From: Aminomonas paucivorans DSM 12260
Lineage (GTDB): Bacteria > Synergistota > Synergistia > Synergistales > Synergistaceae
Length of the DNA: 64,000 bases
NCBI RefSeq assembly: GCF_000165795.1
Contig: NZ_CM001022.1
Span: 1,645,812 to 1,709,811, forward strand
Reading direction: 5' to 3'
In this document: in pieces, positions 1 through 8,093 of the stretch
Position numbering within the stretch: the stretch's first letter is position 1
Layout: each line of letters begins with the position of its first letter
The notes under the pieces: generated by a model
Databases searched by the model: none
What the model was told of the DNA's origin: nothing
The model's input: the letters and a program-made list of their open reading frames with translations, nothing else
Position numbers and translations under genes: made by a program

Positions 1-2
1 TG

Positions 3-536
3 GGCCGGGTGACCAAGCGAGCGGCGGTTTTCGACCTGGACAAGCTGAACCACGTGAACCAGGAACACCTGAAGAGAATGGAACCCCACCGGCGCCTCGC
101 CACCATCCGCCCCTTCTGGACGGAACTGGGGCTGGATCCGGACCGTTTCGAGGATGTCTATCTGGAAAAGGCCCTCACCCTCCTTGCCGGTCGGGGACAG
201 ACCACCCGCCAGCTGGCGGAGTACACGGACTACCTCCTGAGCTTCGACGCCGTGACGACCCGCTACGAGGGAGGGGATCTGACGGAGGAGACCCGATCGC
301 GCCTGCGACCTTTCTACGATGCCTGGCTGACAGGTTGCCGCCCCTGGGAGGGAGAGACGATGGAGGCCTTTGCCCGGACCTGGTCCGAGGAGAAAGGGCT
401 GTCCCTGAAAGAGATCGCCATGCCCCTGCGGTGGGCCCTGACGGGGCGGAAGGTGAGCCCGGGGGTCTTCGAGGTGGCCCAGCTGCTGGGGCCGGAGGAG
501 TGCCGAAGACGCCTGGAGCACTACGGTCTGGCCTGA
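3..536 (+). CDS. gltX: Glutamate--tRNA ligase, C-terminal fragment (5' end outside window)
   Basis: Class I aminoacyl-tRNA synthetase that charges tRNA with glutamate in the cytoplasm. The frame is open from the first complete codon, so the gene continues left of the window; the GTG at position 9 is an internal Val codon. About 177 C-terminal residues are present. They begin just before the segment AVFDLDKLNHVN, which is typical of the region after the KMSKS loop in GltX, and run through the helical anticodon-binding domain (EMEAFARTWSEE-like and ALTGRKVSPGVFE segments, the latter a GltX C-terminal signature). The stop at 534-536 is followed by a strong terminator. GatCAB further right suggests GltX may be non-discriminating and also load tRNA-Gln, but the discriminating residues lie outside the window. 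The KMSKS and HIGH motifs cannot be seen here. Confidence 0.93.
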   Translation, partial: GRVTKRAAVFDLDKLNHVNQEHLKRMEPHRRLATIRPFWTELGLDPDRFEDVYLEKALTLLAGRGQTTRQLAEYTDYLLSFDAVTTRYEGGDLTEETRSRLRPFYDAWLTGCRPWEGETMEAFARTWSEEKGLSLKEIAMPLRWALTGRKVSPGVFEVAQLLGPEECRRRLEHYGLA

Positions 537-572
537 GGCAGAGGGGAAAGCGGGCAAAAGCAGGAAAGCACA

Positions 573-609
573 AGGGCGAGGCTCCCCCCAGGGGAGCCTC
601 GCCCTTTTT
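573..609. terminator. Rho-independent terminator between gltX and asparaginase
   Basis: A perfect 15-bp GC-rich stem (573-587 with 591-605, loop CCA) is followed by a run of T on the plus strand. It ends gltX and may also serve the converging asparaginase gene, although the T-run on that side is weak. Confidence 0.9.
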
Positions 610-632
610 CGGCCGCCCCTCTTCCCTTCCCG

Positions 633-1661
633 TCAGGAAAAGGTCTTCAGATGCCGGGACAGCACGTCCTCCGGAGCCTCGGGACGCGCCAGCAGGGCGA
701 AACATCCCAGGGCGTGGACGAACTCCAGGGGGCTGTCCATCTGGCTGAAGACCCGAAACCCCGACCGGCTCAGGGAAGCGATCCCCACGTTCCGGTAGGC
801 TCCCGGGTTCTTGAAATCCCCTTCCGCCTGGCTGCACGCCAGGATCAGGGGTTTGCGATCCCTTTTCGCGTAGGTCTCCTCCACCTGCCGCAGAAGACGT
901 TGGGGCACGTTGCCCGCCCCGTAGCCCACCAGCCCCAGCACCTCTTCGTCCCCCCGAAGACAGAGCCCGCACCCGGGAAAGCAGAAGTGCCACCCCATGC
1001 GGGAACAGACCGCACGAGCCGTTTCCGGGGTGTGGGCAAGCAGCGCCCGCAGGTCCTTCCCGGGGTTCCAGGTCTTCTTGGGGTGCTCGAAGGAGGAGGA
1101 AAGCCCCCACTCGGGGTTGAAGTACACGGGGATGCCGTTGGTGGAAACGAAGGCATCGGGGTGGCTGGCCCGGGCCTTGTGGGCTCGAGCCCCGGGAATG
1201 AGCTTCCAGTTGAAGTACAGCCACACCCCGGGAAAGGAGGAGCAGAGGACCTGGGCCGCCCCCCGAAGGTTCACGCTCCCGTCCTCGGGGGTGAAGTCTC
1301 GGGTGAACTGGCTTCCCGTGAGCACCACCGAAACGGGCACCCCCGCGAGGCACAGGGAAAGCCACGCGGAGGTATAGGCCATGGTGTCCGTGCCGTGGAG
1401 GATCAGCACGCCCCCACACCCTTCCTCCAGGGCCTCCGCCACCTCCCGGGTGAGGGCCACCCAATGCCCCGGATCCAGGTCGGAGCTGTCCAATCCCGCC
1501 TCTCCCCAGAGGGAACGGAAGAGGGGGACCACGCCCCTCTCCCGAAAGAAGCTGTCCAGCAGCCCCACCAGGGAGCGGGCCGTAGCTCCGTCGGGCTCCG
1601 CTCCTCCCTCCCGGAAACCGCTGGCGATGGTGCCTCCGGTAAGCAGGACCCGGACGTTCAT
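633..1661 (-). CDS. L-asparaginase / asparaginase-glutaminase family protein
   Basis: Predicted to hydrolyse L-asparagine to aspartate and ammonia. The 342-residue protein has both threonine motifs of the family: TGGTIAS at residues 8-14 (nucleophile Thr11) and HGTDTMAYTS from residue 89 (Thr91-Asp92). No signal peptide is seen, so it should be cytoplasmic (type I-like). I chose the ATG at 1661 over longer upstream starts because the conserved fold begins directly there and because it overlaps the stop of the preceding ferredoxin gene by 4 bp (ATGA), which implies translational coupling. It is therefore the last gene of the mbh hydrogenase operon, an unusual position for an asparaginase. Alternative substrates (Gln) cannot be excluded from sequence. 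Confidence 0.88.
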   Translation of the reverse strand: MNVRVLLTGGTIASGFREGGAEPDGATARSLVGLLDSFFRERGVVPLFRSLWGEAGLDSSDLDPGHWVALTREVAEALEEGCGGVLILHGTDTMAYTSAWLSLCLAGVPVSVVLTGSQFTRDFTPEDGSVNLRGAAQVLCSSFPGVWLYFNWKLIPGARAHKARASHPDAFVSTNGIPVYFNPEWGLSSSFEHPKKTWNPGKDLRALLAHTPETARAVCSRMGWHFCFPGCGLCLRGDEEVLGLVGYGAGNVPQRLLRQVEETYAKRDRKPLILACSQAEGDFKNPGAYRNVGIASLSRSGFRVFSQMDSPLEFVHALGCFALLARPEAPEDVLSRHLKTFS

Positions 1662-2071
1662 GGCTTCGGCCCGGAATCCACCACCACCTGCTCCCGACGA
1701 TCCGTCCCGGAAACCAGGCACTCTCGGGTCATCCAAAGGCAGGACACGGGACAGATCTCGGTGCACTGCTCGCAGAAGCAGCAACGATCCACGTGGATCC
1801 GGATCTTCTTTTCCTCGGGAACGAACTCAATGGCGTTGGCGGGGCAGACCTTGATGCAGAGACGGCAGCCGATGCACTTTCCCCGGTCGTAGGCAATGCG
1901 CCCTCGATAGCCCTCGGGAGGCTCCACGGGGGGACACAGGGACCGCTTCCCCTCCGCCACATCCCGCAGAAACCCGCACAGGCTCTCGGGCATGTGCTTC
2001 GCAGGAAAGGGATTCGTCGCCGAGGGGGCACAGATCTGGCGCAGGGCCTGCACGGTCATTCGGTTGAGCAT
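1658..2071 (-). CDS. mbhN: Mbh-type hydrogenase ferredoxin subunit (NuoI/MbhN-like)
   Basis: Peripheral two-cluster subunit that passes electrons from soluble ferredoxin towards the NuoB-like subunit. The 137-residue protein has two 4Fe-4S motifs, C66-x2-C69-x2-C72-x3-C76 followed by Pro, and C97-x2-C100-x2-C103-x3-C107 followed by Pro, in the arrangement of NuoI/MbhN/EchF. There is an extra Cys98. A ribosome binding site (GGAGGGAG) precedes the ATG. It lies 13 bp after the NuoH-like gene and overlaps the asparaginase start by 4 bp. Identity rests on motifs plus position as last subunit gene of a Pyrococcus-type mbh order. Confidence 0.9.
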   Translation of the reverse strand: MLNRMTVQALRQICAPSATNPFPAKHMPESLCGFLRDVAEGKRSLCPPVEPPEGYRGRIAYDRGKCIGCRLCIKVCPANAIEFVPEEKKIRIHVDRCCFCEQCTEICPVSCLWMTRECLVSGTDRREQVVVDSGPKP

Positions 2072-2084
2072 GCCTCTCCCTCCT

Positions 2085-3080
2085 CTAGGCTGCCTTCAGG
2101 ATGTCCAGGGTCATGAGGAGCATCCCCGCAAGGGAGAGCCCTCCTACGGGAACCCAGTAAAACCAGGAGGCCTGCCAGATCTTGATCCTCCCGAAGGCAG
2201 TCCGGACCAGCGTCACCCCCAGAACCTGCACGGCGAACACCTTGACCCAGAAGGCCAGAAAATCCAGGGCGAAGAGAGACAACCCCGACACCCCCAAGGC
2301 GCCGCCTAGGGACCAGGGGAGGAAGAGGTTCACCACCAGTGCGCACATGGCCAGCTGGCGCAGGGCGAAGACGATCTTGATGAGGGCCAGGTTTCTCCCG
2401 GAGTACTCCACGATCAGCCCTTCCAGGATCTCCGTCTTCGCCTCCGGGATATCCATGGGGGCCTTGCCCACCTCCGCAGGGACCACCGCCAGGAGCACCA
2501 GGAAAAGGCTTCCCAGTCCCAGCAACCCGTTGAGGCCCACCACCCCCCAAAGGGGAGTGGCCACGAAGGTCTCCAGGCTGAAGGGTTCTCCGGGCATGCC
2601 CGTGCGCAGGGCATACCAGGCCAGGGTACACACCACCATGGACAGGGGGAATTCGTAGCTCATCATCAGGACCATCTCCCGGCTGGCCCCCACGCTGGCG
2701 TAGGGAGAACCGCTGGCATAACCTCCCGCCACCAGGCAGACCGCCGAGGTCGCCAAAAGGTAGAGCACCAGGATGACGTCCCCCTCCGTGCCCAGAATCG
2801 GCGGCAACGCTCCCATGGGGAGATAGAGGAACAGCATCAGAGTCACGGTCAGGGAGGCCCAGGGCGCTCCGTTGAAGACCCAAGCCACGGCCCTCCGGGG
2901 CACGATGGTCTCCTTGCAGAGGAGTTTGAGCACGTCGTAGTAGGTCTGCAGGAGCGGCGGGCCCGTGCGCCGCTGCATCCGAGCGTGGAGGATGCGATCC
3001 GCCCCGTCGTTCAGCAGCGCCAGCATCATCACGATGGGCAGAAGGGCGGCCCCTGCAATCAGCTTGGTCAGCAAGAGCAT
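2085..3080 (-). CDS. mbhM: Mbh-type hydrogenase membrane anchor subunit (NuoH/MbhM-like)
   Basis: Integral membrane subunit (331 residues, roughly eight hydrophobic segments) of the NuoH/HyfC family that anchors the hydrogenase arm and forms the site where redox energy enters the membrane. Family features visible are the early segment GADRILHARMQRRTGP and the acidic loop APMDIPEAKTEILEG, followed by EYSGRN, which match conserved NuoH loops. The start ATG lies inside the 3' end of the NuoD-like gene (13-bp overlap). No quinone-specific feature can be judged by eye; with the rest of the operon a ferredoxin:proton role is expected. Confidence 0.92.
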   Translation of the reverse strand: MLLLTKLIAGAALLPIVMMLALLNDGADRILHARMQRRTGPPLLQTYYDVLKLLCKETIVPRRAVAWVFNGAPWASLTVTLMLFLYLPMGALPPILGTEGDVILVLYLLATSAVCLVAGGYASGSPYASVGASREMVLMMSYEFPLSMVVCTLAWYALRTGMPGEPFSLETFVATPLWGVVGLNGLLGLGSLFLVLLAVVPAEVGKAPMDIPEAKTEILEGLIVEYSGRNLALIKIVFALRQLAMCALVVNLFLPWSLGGALGVSGLSLFALDFLAFWVKVFAVQVLGVTLVRTAFGRIKIWQASWFYWVPVGGLSLAGMLLMTLDILKAA

Positions 3081-4318
3081 GACCCCATCAACCTCCTCGT
3101 CTTCTCACGGCTCATCCGCACCAGCTCCTCCCTGTCCAGAAGGCGCCGGTTCCCCCGGACCCGATCCGTGGCCAAGGTGCGCTCCATACAGGAAATGCAG
3201 GGGTCCACGCTGTTGATGATGAGCGAAGCATCCGCCAAATCCTGATTTCGGAACATCAGGGGCCAGGCCACGGCGTTGGAGTAGGTGGGCGCCCGAACCT
3301 TCCACCAGTTCACGTTCTCCTCCCCCGCCTTGAGGCGCACCACGTGGGTGTCGTCTCCTCGGGGACCCTCGATGCATCCCCACCCGGTGCCGTCCGCCTG
3401 CTTCAGGTATGCCAGCAGCTTCACCAGCTTGGGCTCCCACACCAGGGGTCCTTCAGGCAGTCCCGCCAGAATGGTCTCCAGGATCTCCAGGGATTGATAG
3501 ACTTCGTGAACCCGCACCAGGAAGCGGTCGAACACATCTCCCCGGACCTCCCCCATGGTATCCTGCGGCACCACCGGCTGGACCACCAGATCCTGGTAGG
3601 CTTCGTAGGGGGCATTCCAGCGCACATCCACCCGGTGGCCGCTACCCCGCAGGGTGGGCCCCAGGGTGCAGTACTTCACCGCGTCCTCGGGGGCCAGGGT
3701 CCCCACGTCCCTCATGCGCGCCCGTGCCACCAGGTCCTCCGTGACGATATCGTAGAAGACCCGGAACTCCCTACGATAGAAGGAGAGCATCTCCTGGATC
3801 GCCTTGCCCACGCCGGGGGTCACGTCTCGACGCACCCCTCCCACCGTCCCGATGCCGTAGTTCACCCGGTTGCCCGTGAAGGCCTCCAGCACGTCCATGA
3901 CCTTCTCTCGAAGCTGCATTCCCAAGTGGAAGGCCGAGTCGAATCCCAGGGTGTAGCAGGCCACTCCCGCCCAGAGGATGTGGGAGTGGACCCGTTCCAG
4001 CTCCAGGACCAGGGAACGGATGTACTGGGCTCGTGGGGGAACGGGGATCTTGGCGGCATCCTCCACCGCCCGGACGAAGGCGACGATGTGGGTAAAGGAA
4101 CAGATCCCGCAGATCCGCTCCGCCAGATAGATCACCTGGATGGGGTTTCGTTCCCGGGCCATGAACTCGATGCCCCGGTGGATCGCTCCGGGGCGGATGG
4201 TGGCGTCCACGATCCGCTCCCCGTCCACATCCAGCCAAGCGGTGATGGGCTCCTTAAGCCCTACGTGCACGGGACCGATAGGAACCCGGTAGGTTTTCGT
4301 GTGCGATTTCGATGCCAT
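3068..4318 (-). CDS. mbhL: [NiFe]-hydrogenase large subunit, group 4 (NuoD/MbhL-like)
   Basis: Catalytic subunit of a membrane-bound, ferredoxin-linked [NiFe] hydrogenase (416 residues). Both nickel-binding motifs are intact: R-x-C70-G-x-C73-x3-H77 near the N terminus and D-P-C374-x2-C377-x2-R380 near the C terminus. This separates it from complex I NuoD and from MbxL-type sulfur-reducing relatives, which lack a complete set. About 36 residues follow Arg380, ending in GSCSC; whether this tail is proteolytically removed cannot be read from sequence, and no maturation protease gene is in the window. It sits between the NuoC-like (11-bp gap) and NuoH-like (13-bp overlap) genes, the MbhK-L-M order. 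Confidence 0.95.
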   Translation of the reverse strand: MASKSHTKTYRVPIGPVHVGLKEPITAWLDVDGERIVDATIRPGAIHRGIEFMARERNPIQVIYLAERICGICSFTHIVAFVRAVEDAAKIPVPPRAQYIRSLVLELERVHSHILWAGVACYTLGFDSAFHLGMQLREKVMDVLEAFTGNRVNYGIGTVGGVRRDVTPGVGKAIQEMLSFYRREFRVFYDIVTEDLVARARMRDVGTLAPEDAVKYCTLGPTLRGSGHRVDVRWNAPYEAYQDLVVQPVVPQDTMGEVRGDVFDRFLVRVHEVYQSLEILETILAGLPEGPLVWEPKLVKLLAYLKQADGTGWGCIEGPRGDDTHVVRLKAGEENVNWWKVRAPTYSNAVAWPLMFRNQDLADASLIINSVDPCISCMERTLATDRVRGNRRLLDREELVRMSREKTRRLMGSCSC

Positions 4319-4329
4319 CGCCGCGCCTC

Positions 4330-4878
4330 CTACTGCAGCTCCCGGACCTGGTCAGGGCCCGGTGCCGTCTCGTCCCGCCGCCAAGGCTTGACGTCGTCGT
4401 CCCAATCCTCGGGGAGAAAAATGTTCCCCCTGTTGGGCATCCCCGCAAACTCCACCCCCAACATCTCCCGCATCTCCCGTTCGCTGTACTCCGCCCCAGG
4501 GATCCGGTCCTGAAGCGAGGGCATGGACAGGTCGCCCTTCGGCAGCAGGACGGAAACGGAGAGCCCCACGCGGGCGGAACGGCTGCAGGCGATGAACAGA
4601 GAGAAGTGGTAGATGAGGCGCACCCCGTCCCCCTCGTCATCCCCGGAAATCACATGAAAATGGGGAAAATCCAGGGTGAACAGAAACTGGATCAGGTCGG
4701 GGAAATCACGACGGTCCACCTCCACCCACAAATCCTGGTAGCCCCTCACTTCTTCCAGCCCCGATCGGTGTTCTCGAAGCTCCCAGGAAAAGGGCCTCTC
4801 CCCCATATGCTCCACCAGTTTCTCCGCCACCCGGTCTCCAGAAAGGACCTCTCGGGAAAAGCGATCCAGAAAGATCAT
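4330..4878 (-). CDS. mbhK: Mbh-type hydrogenase NuoC-like subunit (MbhK)
   Basis: Structural subunit of the hydrogenase arm, related to the 30-kDa subunit NuoC of complex I (182 residues). The NuoC signature region is visible near the C terminus: IPGAEYSEREMREMLGVEF followed by GMPNRGNIFLPEDW, as in the conserved W/E-RE-x-D-x-G motif of NuoC. The N-terminal half is more variable. The ATG at 4878 was chosen because it overlaps the NuoB-like stop by 4 bp (ATGA). It carries no metal-binding motif and is expected to bridge the large and small subunits. Confidence 0.88.
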   Translation of the reverse strand: MIFLDRFSREVLSGDRVAEKLVEHMGERPFSWELREHRSGLEEVRGYQDLWVEVDRRDFPDLIQFLFTLDFPHFHVISGDDEGDGVRLIYHFSLFIACSRSARVGLSVSVLLPKGDLSMPSLQDRIPGAEYSEREMREMLGVEFAGMPNRGNIFLPEDWDDDVKPWRRDETAPGPDQVRELQ

Positions 4879-5336
4879 GCGATCACCTTCTTTTCTGCAA
4901 GGGAGGCACGGCGGCGCTCCAACAAGGCCACGGCCTGAGCCACTCCATCGATCATCGCTTCCGGTCGGGGTGGGCATCCGTGCACGTAGACGTCCACGGG
5001 CAGAACCCGATCCACCGGCCCTTCCAGGTTGTAGGACTTGTAGAAGACATCCCCCGAGCAGCCGCAGTTTCCCACGCAAATGACCACCTTGGGGTCGGGA
5101 ATCTGGGCATGAATCCGCTTGACTCGCTCCACCATGTAATGGGTCACCGGCCCCGTCACCAGAAGCGCATCGGCGTGGCGAGGACTCCCCACCAATTTCA
5201 TGCCAAGACGCTCGATGTCGTAACGGGGAGTCAAAGTCGCCACGATTTCGATATCGCAGCCGTTGCAGGAACCGCTGTTGCAGTGAAACACCCAAAGGGA
5301 GCGAGGAAGGACCTCCAAGGCTCGTCGTTCGTTCAT
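4875..5336 (-). CDS. mbhJ: [NiFe]-hydrogenase small subunit (NuoB/MbhJ-like)
   Basis: Small hydrogenase subunit carrying the 4Fe-4S cluster nearest the NiFe site (153 residues). The four ligands of the NuoB/PSST family are present: the C24-x2-C27-D motif (SCNGCD), a Cys in VGNCGCSGD and the Cys in HGCPPRPE. It accepts electrons from the ferredoxin-like subunit and delivers them to the large subunit. It lies 16 bp downstream of the MbhI-like gene and is coupled by a 4-bp overlap to the NuoC-like gene. Confidence 0.94.
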   Translation of the reverse strand: MNERRALEVLPRSLWVFHCNSGSCNGCDIEIVATLTPRYDIERLGMKLVGSPRHADALLVTGPVTHYMVERVKRIHAQIPDPKVVICVGNCGCSGDVFYKSYNLEGPVDRVLPVDVYVHGCPPRPEAMIDGVAQAVALLERRRASLAEKKVIA

Positions 5337-5352
5337 GCCTACCCCGCCTCTC

Positions 5353-5691
5353 CTAGAACAGAACGAGGACCGCCAGCAGGGCGATCATCGCGACCATCAG
5401 GCCGACATAGTCCGTGGCGATCCCGGAATGCAGGGCCAACAGGGGACGGTAGTAACCCTCCAGGGCTCGGGTAAACCCCCAGTACGCCGACGAGGCGGGA
5501 ACCCGAAAATCCGCCCCGTCCTCCGGGACCGGGTTGCCCCCCCAAAAGATTTCGTCCTGCTCCGTCCCTGCCTTGTAGTCCTTGCACCCCCGCGAGCGGA
5601 TCCACCCGGAGATACCTGCCGCCACCAGGGCAAAAACGATCCAGGTCCAAACATCCCAGTATCCGAACCCCGTCAGGACCTTCGACATCAT
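5353..5691 (-). CDS. mbhI: Small membrane subunit linking antiporter and hydrogenase modules (MbhI-like)
   Basis: A 112-residue protein with two hydrophobic segments, one near residues 12-30 (WTWIVFALVAAGISGW) and one at the C terminus (VGLMVAMIALLAVLVLF), separated by a polar, probably amphipathic stretch. Its sequence family is not recognisable by eye. The call rests on position: in the archaeal mbh operon the gene between the MrpD-like and NuoB-like genes is mbhI, a two-helix subunit with a lateral amphipathic linker. The start (ATG ATG at 5691) overlaps the MrpD-like stop by 4 bp. Confidence 0.7.
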   Translation of the reverse strand: MMSKVLTGFGYWDVWTWIVFALVAAGISGWIRSRGCKDYKAGTEQDEIFWGGNPVPEDGADFRVPASSAYWGFTRALEGYYRPLLALHSGIATDYVGLMVAMIALLAVLVLF

Positions 5692-7262
5692 GGTTGTCCA
5701 CCTCCCGCGGCAAGCACCGATTGGATGTAGGAGGAACGTTCCACCAAGGCCTGAGAGGCGGGCCCCACCAGGGAGTCCATCGTCCAGGAGGGGAACAGGG
5801 AAAGGACAAGCACGCACAGAACCAACACTCCCATGCCGACTCTCATGGACAGGGGAACCTCGCGGACCTTTTCGAAACAGGCCAAAGCAGGACCCAGAAA
5901 GGCCGTCTGGAATACCTTGAGGAAGGAGGCAAGGGTCAGGATGGACGTCACCATGGCCACCACCGCCAGGAACGGATGGACGGCAAAGGTGGATTCATAG
6001 ATCAACAGCTTGGAGACGAACCCGTTCAAGGGAGGCAACCCTGCGATGGCCGTCGCCGCCACAAGGAAGAAACCCGTCGTCCAGGGAAGGTTTCGGGCCA
6101 GCCCCCCCAACTCGTTGAGGTTTCGGGAGCCAGCGGAGTAGGCCAGTGCCCCGGCGGTCAGGAAAAGCAGCCCTTTGTAGATGGTGTAGTTCAGGAGATG
6201 GTAGACCCCCCCCTGCAGAGCCCCGAACCCATATTCCGCCATGGCCTCGGGGTCGTCGAGGCAAAGAAGGCCCACCCCCAACCCCAGAAGGAGATAGCCC
6301 ACCTGCGAGACGGAGTGGTACGCCATGAGCCGGAACACGTCCTTCTGCACCACCGCCATGGTGACCCCCACGAACATGGAAAGGCACCCCAGGATCACCA
6401 CCGTCCAGGGGATGATGGTGGGGCAGAGGAGCTGACCGTAAAGGGAGAAGCACACCCGGGCCAACCCGTAAAGAGATGCCTGGCTCGTGGCCACCAGGAG
6501 GCAGGTCACCGCAGCAGGGGCCTCCGCATAGGCATCGGGGACCCAGCAATGCATGGGGACGGCGCCGCATTTCATGGCCAGCGTCCCTACCAGGAAGACC
6601 AGGGCGATCTTCTCGGGAACCCCGAGCTGGAGCACCTGGGCTACCGCGGCCACGGTGACCAGGTTGTACCGTCCGTAAAGGAACCCGATGGCGAGAAGCA
6701 CGAACAGCGCCCCCACCGTGGACACCAGCATGTACTTGAAGGCAGCCTCGATGGCTTCCGGTCGATCCCGGTAAAACGCCACGAGCCCGAAGGAAGCGAC
6801 GGAAGCGATCTCCAGGAAGACGAAGAAGTTGAAGAGATCCCCCGTGTACTCCATGCCCAACAAACCCACGGTGAGGAGAAAGAACAGGGACGTATACTTG
6901 TCCAACCCGGAGAACCGGTCCAGAAAGCGCAGAGAAAAGCAGGCCCCCGCGAAGCTGGCCACGGCGCCGAACACCCCCAGAAGGGCGGAAAAGGCGTCGA
7001 TCTCCAGGAGAATTCGAACCGGAAAGGCAAGCCCGGAGGGCAGGGCCAGGTTCCAGGAATCCGCTCCCATCACATAGACCAGGGTGCCCTGGGCGCGCAC
7101 CTGGGTCCAGACCAGGACCGTCAGGACCAGGGTCAGCAGAGACCCCACCACAAAGAGGGCCTCCCGGACCCTCCGCCCGCCGAGGCTCGCCAGAGGGGCT
7201 AGGAAGGCACAGGCCAGGGGAACGGCCAGAACAAGCGCGGGCAGATGGTCGATCCAGTTCAT
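5688..7262 (-). CDS. mbhH: MrpD/NuoN-like antiporter subunit (MbhH)
   Basis: Large ion-translocating membrane subunit (524 residues, about 14 hydrophobic segments) of the proton-translocating NADH dehydrogenase/Mrp antiporter family. Characteristic residues are visible: the Glu in FNFFVFLEIAS (transmembrane helix 5), the Lys in VGTLAMKCGAVPMHCW, and the later half with HSVSQVGYLLLGLG, LNYTIYKGLLFL and LPPLNGFVSKLLI. It should couple ferredoxin oxidation to proton or sodium movement. It overlaps the MrpC-like and MbhI-like genes by 4 bp on either side. Confidence 0.94.
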   Translation of the reverse strand: MNWIDHLPALVLAVPLACAFLAPLASLGGRRVREALFVVGSLLTLVLTVLVWTQVRAQGTLVYVMGADSWNLALPSGLAFPVRILLEIDAFSALLGVFGAVASFAGACFSLRFLDRFSGLDKYTSLFFLLTVGLLGMEYTGDLFNFFVFLEIASVASFGLVAFYRDRPEAIEAAFKYMLVSTVGALFVLLAIGFLYGRYNLVTVAAVAQVLQLGVPEKIALVFLVGTLAMKCGAVPMHCWVPDAYAEAPAAVTCLLVATSQASLYGLARVCFSLYGQLLCPTIIPWTVVILGCLSMFVGVTMAVVQKDVFRLMAYHSVSQVGYLLLGLGVGLLCLDDPEAMAEYGFGALQGGVYHLLNYTIYKGLLFLTAGALAYSAGSRNLNELGGLARNLPWTTGFFLVAATAIAGLPPLNGFVSKLLIYESTFAVHPFLAVVAMVTSILTLASFLKVFQTAFLGPALACFEKVREVPLSMRVGMGVLVLCVLVLSLFPSWTMDSLVGPASQALVERSSYIQSVLAAGGGQP

Positions 7263-7606
7263 CCTCGAAGCCTCCGGATCTCGCGGACATCCAGTGTCCC
7301 GTAATGTCGGTAGAGCAACATGGTCAGAGAAAGCATCAACGCGGTCGTGGCCAAACCGATGACGATGGCCGTGAGGGTCAGGGCCTGGGGTGTCGGAAGG
7401 ACCATGGTCTGCGTCTTCCCCGCCATGGTAAACACGGGGATCGCTCCTCCCGTCCGGTACCCAAGGACGATGAGGAACAGGTTCACCGCGGACTCCACCA
7501 AGGACACGCCGATGGCGATCTTGATGAGGTTCCTTTCGAAGACCACCGCAGCCAGACCGATCAGGAAGAGGGCCCCCACGACGAGAAAGGGCAGATTACC
7601 GATCAT
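7259..7606 (-). CDS. mbhG: MrpC/NuoK-like antiporter subunit (MbhG)
   Basis: Three-helix membrane protein (115 residues) of the MrpC/MnhC/NuoK family. The family motif PTPQALTLTAIVIGLATTAL is visible in the last third, and a conserved region with Glu (GVSLVESAVNLFLI) in the second helix. Overlaps the MrpB-like gene upstream by 11 bp and the MrpD-like gene downstream by 4 bp. Works with MrpD in the antiporter module. Confidence 0.93.
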   Translation of the reverse strand: MIGNLPFLVVGALFLIGLAAVVFERNLIKIAIGVSLVESAVNLFLIVLGYRTGGAIPVFTMAGKTQTMVLPTPQALTLTAIVIGLATTALMLSLTMLLYRHYGTLDVREIRRLRG

Positions 7607-8093
7607 GTCCCGCCTCCCCTTTCCCCTGGGTCTCGTACAACCGAATTCCCTTGAACATCACCAGGAGGATCATGGAAAGACCTGCCATGACCTCCAAACC
7701 CACCGCCAGGTTCATCAGAGCGATGGTGCCCGATGTACCCAACACCCCGGAATTCGCCCCAAGTGGGGTTGGTTGCCCAAACCAGAAGGAACCCGTATTG
7801 GCCAAAGCGTTATAGAAGAAGGCCCTTCGAACCCCAAGGAACCCCAAGGCCAGAAAGACTAGGAGACCCAGGCTCTCCAGGAAGGTCAGGTAGAGGGGCC
7901 GAACCCAGGGGAGCAGACGATCTCCCCCCTGAGCCACAAGGAGAAAAGCAATCCCCGTGGCCACCACGGCACCCCCCTGGAAACCGCCACCGGGAGTCAG
8001 ATGTCCATGGACAATCACGTAGGCCCCAAAAACCATCAAGAACCACGTAAACATGTTGCTTACCGTCCGAACGATCACGCTCATGGGCTTCAT
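7596..8093 (-). CDS. mbhF: MrpB-like antiporter subunit (MbhF)
   Basis: Four-helix membrane protein (165 residues) of the MnhB/MrpB family, identified by the signature YVIVHGHLTPGGGFQGGAVVA near the N terminus. A second conserved region GLEVMAGLSMILLVMF lies near the C terminus. I used the ATG at 8093 (MKPMSVIV), which overlaps the upstream stop by 4 bp. Part of the sodium/proton module of the hydrogenase. Confidence 0.92.
   Translation of the reverse strand: MKPMSVIVRTVSNMFTWFLMVFGAYVIVHGHLTPGGGFQGGAVVATGIAFLLVAQGGDRLLPWVRPLYLTFLESLGLLVFLALGFLGVRRAFFYNALANTGSFWFGQPTPLGANSGVLGTSGTIALMNLAVGLEVMAGLSMILLVMFKGIRLYETQGKGEAGHDR

Noticed and set aside
1662-1784. Upstream extension of the asparaginase by 41 codons
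   Set aside because: The extra sequence lies wholly inside the ferredoxin gene and has no homology to the family; the ATG with 4-bp overlap fits better.
5694-7202. Long open frame on the plus strand (about 500 codons) opposite the MrpD-like gene
   Set aside because: Antisense shadow of a GC-rich membrane protein gene: composition is His/Gly/Gln-rich, there are no recognisable domains, and the minus-strand frame has clear family motifs.
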